Shown piece after piece: positions 1 to 11,599 of a stretch of 64,000 bases of DNA; within the stretch, counting starts at the first letter, position 1, and every line of letters begins with the position of its first letter. A program made the translations under genes and the position numbers. Source of the DNA: Selaginella moellendorffii (lineage: Eukaryota > Streptophyta > Lycopodiopsida > Selaginellales > Selaginellaceae); contig NW_003314264.1 in assembly GCF_000143415.4 (NCBI RefSeq), positions 3,135,444 to 3,199,443 on the forward strand, read 5' to 3'. The notes below the pieces were generated by a model. It was given only the letters and a program-made list of their open reading frames with translations. It had not been told where the DNA came from and did no database searches.

Positions 1-2796
1 TACCTGCTCGATCACCTCCAAAAGCCGCCGGCACATTCCTTGCCTACGATATTGAAGCCGCGTTCCAATCAGTGGCATCTCCGCAATGCTGGTGCCATGA
101 ACTCTACCAAAATAATAGCAACAGTCAGCAAACAGAGCTCAAACAAACCACCAAACACAGACCTAACAGCAGCAACTGATATGAGCTCATCTTTGTTGTT
201 TTCCAAGAGGATGGTGTAAAATCCACGAAAATCCAGCCTTTTCACATCGGCACTGCAACCATATCTCAGATCGATGAGAGTCATGTAAACCCAAGAAAAC
301 AACACAGCTCAAACCTTCGATTCTTCAAAATATGAGCAATTATGTCGATTTTGCTCCGGGGATCAATCATGGGCGAGAAGCACTCTCGCATCACGCTAAG
401 AGCGAGGGCAATTTTACTACAGTGTGCGGTTACCGTTTCCATATCCGCATCCTCGTCAAGGTCCGCTGAGCGGAGAAGGGTCCAACTAAATCCTCCGTCC
501 ATGGGGCTCGTTTTTCCGACGAGTTCTCTAAGGCCACAGAAGATCTGCACGCGTCCGAAGTGACAACGATATTTCCCCAAGCATCACAAAAACTTTTTGA
601 TCGTACCTTTCGACACGTTTGGCTACAGAAACGACTTGAAGCAAAAGACGCGCCTCCGTCGTTGAGACACTCGACATGATCTGCAGAAAGACAGCGTGAT
701 TTAGCACACAGATTTTTCTTTTTATTCTACTCACAGTTACGTTCGCATTGGGTACAATATAAAACTTCGCGCCCATCGAACTGACCAGCGCCACAAACAG
801 GACAGCGGCACCTCGGACAGAACCAATCTCCTTCCGGAAGGCTCTATAGAAGAGAAACAGCCGAGTTACTCGCTTCTAACAAGAGATATCCACAAGAGGT
901 AGATTACCTTTAGCAGAATACAATGGAGGTGGAACGTTGCTGGGCAGTGATCACAGCATATGAGCTGACCACCCTCTCCGCAGAGACCGCAACATTCATC
1001 ACTTTCATCCACGGTAAGCTGCCCGTTCGCAGGCTCATCGCACTTCGCTTGCTCTATCTTCTTGAGGGCCTGCTTCTGGCACTCAAGCACAGAGCGGCCA
1101 TCTTCCAGAGTTAGCAGTGCGGCCGTCCTGTGAACTTCATCGCCTGCGTGAACCTGGAAGCTCGTCATGCTAAACACCTCGTTGCAGCACTTGCACAAGA
1201 TCCCATCGCGACTGATCACCCCACTCGCGACTTGGTTTGAGTCCTTGTTCACGTATGAGACCGCAGCGCCCTCTGATAAGATTTCTCCGTCTATAAGCCA
1301 GGAGAAAATCGACATGCGCTTGTTGGCCTTCTCGTCTCCGCCATCCTGCTTCCCCCTATCTGGAGCCAACAAAAGAGCGTTCAGCCTTGGCCGTTCGCTC
1401 TTCTTGGACTTCATTGACGGGTCCAGTTTCTTCGATGCCCTCAACCTCCTCTTTCCGCCATTTGAATCAGGTAACAGCTCCCCAGGCTTCCTTCTCACGA
1501 TTATTTGGAGCTGATACGAGTGCATGGCGTCCCTCACAGGCTTGGGGACGTTTTTGTTCTGCTGCATCCAAGCCTTGCATGCCGAAGTCAGCGAGTGATA
1601 GCTAGTCCCATCCGGTGAGATGTAGTAGGCCTCATTGGAAACTCGACTCTCACGATGTCTCTCTCTGTATCCTTTCTTCCAGCCGGACTCCTCAAGGTTC
1701 TTGATCGCATTCTCGCGAGCGGCCTTGAGTGACTCCTCTCGCCGGCTGTAATCAATGGGAACCTTCTGCCTCTTGAGCATTCGCGAAAGAGCCAGTCTGT
1801 TCCGCTCAACATTCACGTCGTGAGCAGAATGAAAGCTCCCCTGGCTGCTGCTATCCATCGTGCACAAGGCACGCTCGCTACAACTCCCGTCAACTTTGTC
1901 GTCCTCGCTAACCTTGTGCTCGTCTCCAAACAACGAATCCTCCGCCTGCGTGTTTATGCAGCACACAGGAATCGACAGCGTCCTTGTGAGGCAGTAACCT
2001 TCGCCGTCGCCGTCCGGCTGGAACGTACGTGAATTATCCGGCTTCAAATCACTGTCTTCCATCCACTCGGGCTCTAACGACTCGTTCTTGACATCCACCA
2101 CCAAGTCTGAGGAAGCACCACTCTGAAGAGCTTCCGGTTGAATCCCATCGAGTTCCTGCTTTACTTGAACTTCCTTCTTCGGTTTCTTGGCCTCGGGTTC
2201 CACGCTCTCCACTTCTTTCCGCTTCTTCTTCCGCTGAAAGGTCTTTTGAGGCTTCGAAAACCTGCTACTTCCAGCGTCAACCACGCCGTCCAACGCCCCG
2301 CAACCCCTGCCACTCCACGCATTTGTTGAAGCATCCCATGCCTGGGATACCCTCAAACTATCCACACTAAACTCCTGCTTCTCCCCGTCATCCGGGAAGA
2401 ACACCTGTACATGCGTCAAGAAGACCCCGGGAACGTCCAGCAGCAGGCCTTCTCGCCAAGAATCGTCGAATGCCTCGACGCGGAGCCCCCTCTGCCAGTC
2501 TCCACGACACATTTCCGAGCGATCCGGCGGTCTTGGTCTCACCCGACTGGATGCCTCGGAATTCCTGCCTAGAGAAATCGATTCTTTCCCACCAGAATCG
2601 TACTCCACTATCCTAATTCCAGCTCGGGCCTCCACAACCTTTGCCGGGCACCAGCAAATTCGCGTTCCATTCTTCCTGACCTGTGCTTTGAAAATATTCC
2701 CCCGCTAGAAGCTCGGAAGAAGAGAAGCAAGAAAGCGCTTACCTCGACAAGCTCCCCGGCAAGAAAGCGAGAATCGTCGCACACATCCACCTCCAT
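1..2796 (-). CDS. IDM1/ROS4-like PHD-finger histone acetyltransferase (3' part beyond left edge)
   Basis: Nuclear chromatin protein; relatives (Arabidopsis IDM1/ROS4) acetylate histone H3 to allow active DNA demethylation. Seven exons are visible: 2743-2796, 908-2680, 735-843, 607-680, 315-544, 163-237 and 4-103; the gene continues left. The start at 2796 is chosen because splicing out 2681-2742 joins residues 1-18 to an Agenet/Tudor-like stretch. A Tify-binding (TDBD) region lies near residues 475-535. The PHD finger ([19 protein letters not shown], then [13 protein letters not shown]) crosses the exon 2/3 junction. A GNAT domain follows, with [14 protein letters not shown] and an acetyl-CoA loop [10 protein letters not shown] in exon 7. 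A Lys/Glu-rich linker near residues 165-220 looks like a nuclear signal. Domain order matches the family; specific orthology to IDM1 rather than a sister PHD/GNAT protein is inferred. Confidence 0.88.
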
Positions 2797-4766
2797 CGCT
2801 CGCGCTCCTGCTGCCGCTGCATGCAATGCCGCATGCCCTAGCTCCGAAAACCCTGGAGATCTTTCGCCCGCCTCTCCAGCGGCCGGGCCTTCCAGCTGCA
2901 CGCCGCGACGCGCTGGTCCCGCAGCGGCAGCACAATCGCTCGTCCCAGAGAAAGAAGATTTTAGGGTTTATCAAGTTATCCCAAGAACCCTAAATTTCCG
3001 AGGAGTTGGGATGATCTCCGTCATTTGCGGTTGGGAAGAACCCATCGATCGATGCGCCGGGTAAGCTGCGGGAAATTCGCCGCCAGCAGCCACCTCCCCG
3101 TCAATGGCCGCTATCAAGCAATCAATCCATCGCGAGAGAGCTCCAGAAAATCATCGAGCTCACGCGATCCTCCGGATTAGCGCGTGCCAGAGTGACCCCA
3201 CTGCGCTGCTCTCGCTAGCTCCACACGTGCTTGCTGGATCTATCAATCAATCCATCCATCCATCAATCTAAAAGTATTTGCTTCTTCGTCTTCTTCTTCT
3301 CTTTCCCCCTCCTGGTCGTCGCCAGAAACCTCGCAACGGGATTTCCTCCATACCACATTCCCAGAAATCGAGGAAAGCGAGAGAGAGGAGAGAGAGAGAG
3401 AGAGAGAGAGGGAGGACAGGGAGGGACGCTTCTTCTTCCGCTCAGCTAGCTATTTAAGGCCGTATAGGTAGCTCTCCTCCTTCCCAGGTAAATCCGCCAT
3501 AGCTCCAAGCTCAAACTCATAAGCTAATCAAATCAAGGAAGAGCACCACACCACCTTTGCTTTCTTTCCCGTTTCTTTCGAGTTTCTTTGCTTCCATCCG
3601 AGGAGATTTTGTCGCTTGATCGTGTTCCAAGTAAATGCCCGGCGAGAAGCTAGCGAAACCATTAACCTTAGACTGCTGTTCACATCGCCGCATTCATTCG
3701 ATTTCTTCCAAGCTCCAGTCCTCCCCCGCATGATCCACACGTCGCAGTTGCCACCATCGCATCCGCGGCGATCGCTGCTGCCACTGCTCAACTCGCCTGA
3801 TCAATCAATCCGTCGCAATCATCCTTCATTCACAAGCTCCATTCTCTATTTCAATTCAAAACAATCTGACCAGGCCCCAGAGCCACATGAGACAAATTTG
3901 ATTACTCGCAAATCCTCAATCAAGAAATTGGAAATGCTCACACTAGCCATAGCCAGTCAATGGTCAAGTGGAAGAACGAAGAACAGCCATTATGGAGCAA
4001 ACCCAAACTCCAACTCTTCTTCCACGCACCAGTTACAGACGAGGCTTGCTTAGAGCGCCATAGCCAAGTAGCACTAACTTCTCACACACATCTACACACA
4101 TTTTCACACACTTACACTACCTACTACACACACATTCTTAGCGCAGCTTTCAAGGTTCTAAATGATTCGATGAGCGAACAATCTATAGCCAGCTTGAATC
4201 GCCCGACTCGACACCCGGGCCCCGACCCGATCGATGAAAATCTCTGATCGCACAAGGAGCGAGTACACTGATGGGACGAAATGAGTGAAGGAAAGAGCAC
4301 AATACAAAGCAAGCGAACAAAACAAACCTCGATGAATTATGTGTCTTGTCTCCTCCAGGACATCCTCCTTTACCCTATAGACTATACGAAAGATCGCCAC
4401 CGCCACCATTCTCCAGATATCGATCAAGATCGATTATATTCGTATCATGGTCTAAAGAGATACGCGATGAAGCGATTCCTTCCATGTCTTAGCTTAATTC
4501 ATGGAGCACGCTCCAGAAACCAACAAACAATACAAAGCCACCACTACACCACCCCACAAAAGCCAACAAAAGTTAGTTAAAATTCCTCTTAAAATGCCTG
4601 CCTTGCTCCAGGCAGATCGAAAGCTACACCACACTCTTTTTGATCGATCCATCCATGGATCGAGCGATCGATCGAGGCGTGATCGCTGTGGCTTCCAATC
4701 CCAAATATTATAATAAGAGATACTTTCTTTCCCACCGCCTGCCTACTGGAGAGCTCGCAGTCCCGC
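2797..4766. other. intergenic: leader of PHD/GNAT gene, GA repeat, probable GATA 3' UTR
   Basis: No coding region is supported. The right part probably holds the 3' UTR of the GATA gene and the left 200 bp the leader of the acetyltransferase. Between them are a GA microsatellite, CA-rich stretches near 4080-4140 and GATCGATC-rich sequence near 4637-4675. Open frames here show no family motif. Confidence 0.5.
3378..3412. repeat. GA microsatellite
   Basis: A run of GAGAGA about 35 bp long lies upstream of the acetyltransferase gene. Such tracts are common in plant promoters and 5' UTRs and can bind GAGA-binding factors; no function is shown here. Confidence 0.85.
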
Positions 4767-6388
4767 TCAGAGCGACATTCTCAAGAACCTGCCTTGTTCC
4801 TCCTTACTTTGACCGTGCCCGCTGACCGTGCTGACCGCCTTGACCGGCGCCACGGACCGTATGATCTCGGCATCCAGCACGAGAGGAGAGTGGTGTTGGT
4901 GGTGGTGGTGGTGGTGTGGATCGGGACGAGCAAACACCTTGGCCTTGGAACAATCTTCACTGCCGGGCTGATCAACGCACACCGCCGGCGGCATGCTGTC
5001 CTGCCAAGTTATGCAGCTGCTGCCCACGGCATTGCTGCTGCACGGCGATTGATCGTTGCTGCTCCACTCCTTGGCGAATGGAAGAGCGATTGCGCTCGCG
5101 TTCGCGGCGATGGTGGCGGCGTTTTGATCCATCCGGCAAAGCCGCTTGTCGTCGACGTGATAAGCTTGAGCTGGGTGAACGAGAGACGTTTTTGGTGGGA
5201 TCGCAGCGATCACTGGCTGCTGCTGCTGTTCGCCCAGATTTGTATCACTCCTGCTCTTAGCGAATCCTCCCAGATCATCGCAGCTGCTGCCGGATTGATT
5301 CCACGCGGCTGCAGTGACAGGTGTAACGGTGACCGGGCTGCGTCTCCCGACTTTCTTGAACCTTATGCCGCAAGCATTGCAAAGAGACTGCAAGAAGAAC
5401 ACGAGCAGCATATACGTGAGAAGGAATTCACCATGGAAAGTTTGCTTGCGTTTGAGAAAGAGAAGAGTAGAAAAAAAACGACACTGAAACGAACCTTTGG
5501 GCCGAGCGGACCATTCCTCCACAGCGGCGTGGAGCTCGTCCCGCAGTGAGCACAGATCCTGGGAACGTTGCGCGGATCGACGTGAGCGTCCACTCCACGG
5601 AACCTGGAGCGGGTGGAGCACGGATCCAAATTGTTCTTGCTCCCCAGGCCGCCATTGCCGTTGCCGCCGCCGCCGCCGCTGCCACCCGTGTTAAACTCAA
5701 GGAACCCGAACTTGTGAAGCTCCTGGGACGGCGAGAAGTTGGCGGCCGGAAACTGTGAATGCAGCACTGGGTGGCGGGCGTAAAAGTCCTTGGAGGTGCT
5801 GTGGGCGGCGAAGCGGGCGGCGGCGGCGGCGGCGGCGATCCTTCGAGCGGCCGCCTCGGCGGAGAAAGCCCGCTGCTGCTGGAGGAAGAGTTCGTTGCTC
5901 GTCGCCCAGTGCGTTCCAGATTGCTGCAATGCAAGAAGAAAGAGTGTGTGAGATCGTGAGATCACATATAGTGTGCTTGTCAGCTTAGCAGGAAACCAAG
6001 GATAAAAAAATGGAGTTAAAAAATCGCGACCAACAGTGGAGCCGGATGAGAGAAACAACACTTCCACCAATCACCCAGACAAGCGAACAAAGCGAGCAAG
6101 GGAACGAAGCAAAGAAATGAAAAGAAAGAATGTAGCGATGGGAGGAGACACAAGAACACCATTCTTCTCTCAAACGGTCCATTTTCTTTCTATCCATTCT
6201 TTTTGCCATTACCTGATAGGAAGGAGGAGAGGCCAGCTTTGGAGGATCGATCGTCTTGGCCGGCTCGGAGATGGGCGACCCGGCGCGCGACAGCCGATTG
6301 GGCGCCTCGTTGAGATCCGCTGATCTCGATCGCGTCAGGGCATTGCCGAGCGATAGCGTGCAGTCGACCGCCAGCGAGGGCAGGGATG

Positions 6389-6419
<31 letters not shown>

Positions 6420-6638
6420 AGCCGGATCGGCGAGATCCCAGTGGAGGTGGAATCGCTTGGTGGGCGAGCTGGGGCAGGAGGAGGAATTGGCGGCGGCGAA
6501 TCCCCGCTTGGGCGAGCTGTTGCAGGAATTGGGCCACGAGGAGCTCACCACCGAATTGGCGGGGCTCAGGAAATCGGAGGATAGCGAGAGGCAGGTACTG
6601 GGCGACGACGCCGCCTCCATTCGTTCTTCCCTTTTCAT
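4767..6638 (-). CDS. HAN-type B-class GATA zinc-finger transcription factor
   Basis: Nuclear DNA-binding factor of the HANABA TARANU/GATA18 type, which in angiosperms sets organ boundaries. Three exons (6213-6638, 5495-5923, 4767-5387) give 491 residues, or 485 if the second ATG at 6620 is used. The N-terminal exon carries the HAN motif VDCTLSLGNALTR. The GATA finger is split by the last intron: CAHCGTSSTPLWRNGPLGPK in exon 2 and SLCNACGIRFKKVGRR in exon 3, a C-X2-C-X18-C-X2-C type IV finger. Low-complexity runs are notable: alanine near the N-terminus and in exon 2, glycine before the finger, QQQQ, and a His-rich DPHHHHHHQHH near the C-terminus. No C-terminal LLM motif was seen, consistent with the HAN subclass. 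The HAN assignment rests on one short motif plus the finger. Confidence 0.92.
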
Positions 6639-7260
6639 CTAGCCTAGGATCTTTTCTTTCTTCGATCTTCCTCGTCGCCCAGCTCTGATCAAGAACACAT
6701 GATGTTGGTGGTCCTCGAATCGAAAGATCTCTTCCTTTTATCCCTGCCGCGGCTACCAGAGACCCTGGGGATGAGAGAGAGAGGGACAGGAGGAACACCA
6801 CAGGAGATCGCAGCAATCATGCTGCATTCCATTCCATGGCTTCGTCGTGGAGCTCACGGCCAGAGAAGAGGAAGGAGAAGAAAGAAGAAGAAGCCAACAA
6901 GAGACCGCTATAGGTAGCAGCGAAGACGAAGAACTGTTTCTACAGCGATGGATTCATCAGAAGCTTGCTCCTTTCTCTGGACTGGAGGATTGATTTGTGA
7001 GTGATGGGGATTCTTTGGAAAGGCCCAGCGGCAGCGCAGCAGCAGCAGCAGCGGCGCAGGATGGTATAATGGCGAGCCTCCAAATGAAAATCCTTCCTTT
7101 CTTCCACTTTCTCTCTCTCTCTCTCCCTCTCGCTCACAGAGATCCGTCAAGACGCTGACCCCTCGCCTTGTCTCTAGCTTATAGTAGCAGCTAGAACGCA
7201 AAACACCTTAACACCACTAGTTTTTATAAGGCGATCAGATCAGACAGAACGGAGGGCGAT
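6639..7260 (-). promoter_or_regulatory. leader and core promoter of the GATA gene
   Basis: Reading the minus strand, CTTATAAAAA at 7221-7230 is a good TATA box. A start about 30 bp downstream would give a leader of roughly 550 nt rich in CT/GA (runs near 6770-6785 and 7100-7140). Several short upstream reading frames lie in that leader. The TATA call is direct; the transcription start is inferred. Confidence 0.5.
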
Positions 7261-8505
7261 CGATCGATGGAGTCAAGTGGGGTTGCGCGGGTGAGTGAAT
7301 GAGTGATAGAGATCAACGTACACACGATCGCCCAATTCTCCATCGAAAGAGACACGCTCTTGAATGAGCATGAGGAAAGATCTCTCACTATCTCGTCGAA
7401 AAAAAAAGAGAGAAGGGAGCGATCGATCTATCTATCTAGGAGGATGATGAATGTGGATGGGATCTATCTCAGGGAGGCTGGCATGGCTTGATGATCTCGT
7501 TTTCTCTTTTTTTCTTTGTTCGTCATCCGTTCCGTCAAACAGTCCTTCCTCTATCTCTTTCTCTCTCTTTCTCTCCGACCTCGACCTCTGTGACCACTTT
7601 CAGAGACCGGGGGCCGAGCTTGCCAGCCGATAGATAGATATCGCCATAAAGAAACGAACAGAATTTCCTTCTCGGCCTTGTTGGTTTCTGGACGGATCAG
7701 AGGCCGGCCTGGCTTGGCCAACAGTGAGGAAAGAATTTCTTTTCCTCCATGTCTCTGGAAGAAAAAAGAAAAGAAAAGAAGAACAACACTGGGAGGATCC
7801 AGTAGCTCTCTCTAGCAGAAGCCACAGAAGCCACAGAAGGAAGAGAAGAAGGGCGGGCGTCGACCAGAGGGGGAGACGAGCGAAACGAGATTCCGGGGAA
7901 GAGGTGGAATATTAAACACCATGAAAACATTGTGCGGGGATTAAAAAAATGGATGGCTTTGCTCCAGAGGAGGCAGCAGCCATAGCCAGAAAGCACGGGA
8001 TGGATCCGAAAACGTCAAAAGCCCAATGAATGCCGGTGCCAGACAAGGCACATGCATTGGGATCGAGTAGTGACCCGACCCGACCGCCGCGATCATCAAG
8101 CCGAGACGACGAGAGATCTTTTCTCTCGAGTCCTCATCTATCTATCCTTTTCCTATTTTTCTTCTTTTTCTTATTCTTCGTTGTCCACCGCAGGCATTAG
8201 AGCGATTAAGCCAACCTTTTTGTTCATTGCGTTCGCTTGTTCCTCCCGACAGCTCCCTGGGCTTCTCGTCTCTATCGTGTTCTCCGGTTCTGGGAATCTA
8301 GACAAGTCGACAGGAAGGAGCTTGGTAGATCCTTGTCTATCTCTTTTCCCCCGTTACCCACAGCTTAAACTCTTGGATGATTTGCGCATGATAGCCTCCG
8401 GATCTCTCCTAAGTTCGTGGTTTTGTGTTGGCCTGATCCACGGAGAGAGTGGAGAGGGACCAGGGCGATCATCCACGAATAAAATAACTTGCACGAAAGA
8501 AAAAA

Positions 8506-9425
8506 GAAATCTCCACAACTCACAACACCCCACCTTGTCCATAATTGCCTGATTGCGATCCAACAGTGAAAACACCACCATCTCCATGACAGAAAACACA
8601 TTTTTAAAGTTCACAATATATGCTGTCTTACGGCCCTTGGGCCATCACTACTGGCTGCCGTGCTGCTTCTTGTTGCTGCTGCTTAGATCTCCCATATCTC
8701 TGCAGCATTCTCAGATCTCTCAGTGTGATGCTTGTGCTTGAGTGACCACCCAAAAAACCTCCCCAAGGACCACAAGTTCGCAATTTTTAATGTAGGTGTG
8801 ATATCTTCCCACTTAGTTTTCTTCCAGTGGAAGGGAGCTGTGTACGCTGTACAAGACCATAGACGTAATAGTTAGTGAGCGACTGTGTTCTTGTTGGTGA
8901 GTTGTTTCTCTGTGTGGATCTTTGGCTACAATTTTCCAAGTCCCCCGCAGTGCCAGGGGGGGCTCAGATCAATCAATCAAACTATGGCCGAGCTTTTGAG
9001 ATAGATGCCGCTGCAGACAGCTAGCTATAAGATATACATCAAAGCTTTGCTTTCTCTTTTGTATTGTATATGTGCTTTTTCTTTCTTTCCTTTTTTTTTT
9101 TTTTCCACTCTCTTCTTTTGGCAGTGGACAAGTTGTGCATGGTTCCACGGGTGACAGGAACCACCGTCGTCTCCCTCTCGGCTTCTAGCTCGAGTTCTTC
9201 TAGACAGAGTGAGGGAGAGAGAGAGATCGTGATCTTTTCATCGCTTTAAAAGGCTTTCGATTTGGATGATATTCTCTCTCCAGAACTTCTAGTAGCTTTT
9301 TCCGCTTTAGAATCATACGTTTCTCAACAGTGATCAAGCTGTGAGTGTGATCGAGCACGGGAGGAGTGTACCAGCCGCCACTGTCGTCTTTGTTGGGCGC
9401 TGTGCTCGTCCAGGAAATCAATCAG
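8506..9425 (+). repeat. diverged intergenic duplicate, copy A
   Basis: Matches copy B (10435-10930) in order and orientation. Shared segments include GTCGTCTCCCTCTCGGCTTC (about 9167), GTGATCGAGCACGGGAGGAG (about 9348) and CCGCCACTGTCGTCTTTGTT (about 9375), plus a weaker match near 8520-8580 around TGATTGCGATCCAACAG. Copy B is shorter between the blocks. No open frame is conserved between the copies, so the shared part is probably non-coding. Confidence 0.75.
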
Positions 9426-10434
9426 AGGGGAGATCACCGCATTTGCTTTTGGTTTTCTTCCTTTAAACGCTGTCGTAGAAGCTCGTGTTTGTCCAAAAGA
9501 TGGAGAGTAAATTTAAAGCTTTGGTGGTGATCAGTGATAACGACGACAACATATCTTCCACTAAATTTTGAGCATATAAGACGAGAAGATGAAAGAGATT
9601 ATCCCAAGTAATAATACATTACCCATCTAGAGGCATAAGACCACAGGGAGAGCTACCTAATTACACTCCCTACACTCTCTTGTACTTGAAGTCGAAGCTC
9701 CTCCGTTTTGCACAGGTAGATGGCGAGGTGGTGGGAAGCTTTCCAGGAGGCCAGGGAGATCTCTCTCGCTCCAAGGGATCCCGGGGAACTGGTCCCGCAA
9801 ATGCTGAAAAGCTGCACAAGTGGTTCCTCGCTCAATGCGGATGGAGCTCGCTGGCCTTAATTAAATGGTACCATATAGGGCCCAAGGCTTCAGACTCGCT
9901 CGATCGCAGGCTTCGCAGATCTTTGTAGTCGACCAGTTCCTGAGCTGCTTGACTGCCTTCGACAACTTCTCGTTGCCTCGTTCAGTGGTGAATTGTTAAC
10001 TTTGAATCAATGCATGTATTACGTAAGTGATGTAGCACTGGTGTTGGAAAAATTTCACCACTGCTCTGGCTTGTCCCCCGAGTTTAACGTAAGTTTGTGT
10101 TTCGTGTTGCCCTCGAGTTTTGGAGACACCCGGAAGTTCCATGTTGGTACAGCTCCCTTCCTGAAGGGTCGAGGACTGCGTAACTCATGGTCCGGGGTTG
10201 CCGGATAGCCATGCCAGGACTATCCACGAATGCCTAGGTGTTCAGGCGAATGGCAAATAATGCATGATGCTCTTATGTTGTTTCAACACTTCATCGTCTT
10301 CATCTGAATCATTCCCGTGGCAAAATCTGTAAGCATCTATGGATCTAACAAAAACGATCTAAACTGGTAAGTAGTTTCACCTTAAAATATAACTGATCGA
10401 AGTCAGATCAGAGACAGATCCATGAATAAATCAA

Positions 10435-10930
10435 GCACTGAAGAAACACACAGCACCTTGCTTGTCTGATTGCGTTGCGATCCAACAGCCACCACACCCA
10501 AAAAAAAGTGTAATTTATAAGTACACCAATCAATCAGAGAGTTATCCCCCTCTTTAGTATTATATTTCTTTCTGCATGGTGACAGGAACCCGTCGTCTCC
10601 CTCTCGGCTTCTAGCTCTCGGGTTTTTCTATGCGCAAAAGAGTGAGATCTAAGAGCAAATCCTGGCTTCCATCGCTTTATACATTGCGATCACGTCACAA
10701 AAGCTTGGGTTTCGATTTGGATCGTGGAAACTGTGAGTGATATTCTCTCCCAGTCCCAGGACGGAATCAGCGCGGGGGTTAAAATAATTGCTTTCTCTTC
10801 TGCTTTTCGAATACGAAGATGTGAACAGTGATCAAACTGTGAATGTGATCGAGCACGGGAGGAGGAGTGCGCTAGCCGCCACTGTCGTCTTTGTTGGGCG
10901 CTGTGCTCATTCAATCAATCAATCAGAGGA
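10435..10930 (+). repeat. diverged intergenic duplicate, copy B
   Basis: Second copy of the block at 8506-9425: TGATTGCGTTGCGATCCAAC near 10468, GTCGTCTCCCTCTCGGCTTC near 10591, GTGATCGAGCACGGGAGGAG near 10846, and the CCGCCACTGTCGTCTTTG segment near 10877. The last 100 bp is the best conserved part. Confidence 0.75.
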
Positions 10931-11489
10931 GGGGAGTCTCATCCTGATACCGGCCTGGTCATTTGCCTTTGCTTTATGTTTTTTAATCTTTGCTTGCTTG
11001 CTCCAGCTTCTAGACTTGGAAAGACGAAGGCGTATATCCAAGAGATCGAGAGAAAAGCTTTAAAAGGATGGCGGTCAGTGGCGGGCCTTTAAAGATCCGT
11101 CTGAGATGGCGGCGCAGAGGAGGAGAGAGCCACCATAGCTACAGCTCATGCGGGTCGCGGCAGCCCTTGGATGCGGAGGATCGGAGGGCGGGGACGGACT
11201 AGAGCTATGCGCCGTCAGATGGAAATGTCAGGCATCGATCGGACAGTACCCGTTGGATGGCCTTTCCGGAACGTAACGGGGATCAATCACAGAATGTACT
11301 GAGGTGCGTCAGGTCGTCCGATTGGAAGGCATGAGCGGTGGTGGGAGAGGCACGCAATCGCGGCACGTGTGGTCCACCCAGTCAGTGTTGTGGTCTATGC
11401 CTCGGTATCACGGCATACGCTCTGGGAGCATGAAATTGACGGCGGGTGATTGTTCTAATTAATAGAAAGCTTTTATTTTAAAAAAATTA

Positions 11490-11578
11490 ACTATCTATTT
11501 AGTAAGCTAGATTTGAAAATCAACAACTTTTATTTTAAAAATTGTTGATTTTCAAATCTAGCTTGCTAAGTAGATAGT
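11490..11578. repeat. foldback (MITE-like) inverted repeat
   Basis: Left arm 11490-11526 and right arm 11542-11578 are 37-nt inverted repeats with two mismatches, separated by a 15-nt AT-rich loop (arm core CTAGATTTGAAAATCAACAA). A weaker TTTCTA match extends the ends. This is typical of a small foldback MITE at the border of the AT-rich repeat region. A small-RNA precursor is the alternative; no known miRNA sequence was recognised. Confidence 0.85.
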
Positions 11579-11599
11579 AAATGTTTCTAATAGATCCAC

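Larger units (their letters stand above)
7261..11450. other. long gene-free region upstream of the GATA gene
   Basis: No coding region with a recognisable family was found. The segment contains a duplicated block (see repeat entries at 8506-9425 and 10435-10930), a T-rich tract at 9080-9110 and short open frames without motifs. Its size and position make it a candidate regulatory region for the HAN-type gene, which is inference only. Confidence 0.4.

Noticed and set aside
4794-5549. 251-codon plus-strand open frame
   Set aside because: Antisense to the last GATA exon and intron; its Val run is the complement of the His run.
9653-9835. 60-codon minus-strand frame
   Set aside because: No family match and no credible neighbouring exons; may be a gene remnant but not supportable.
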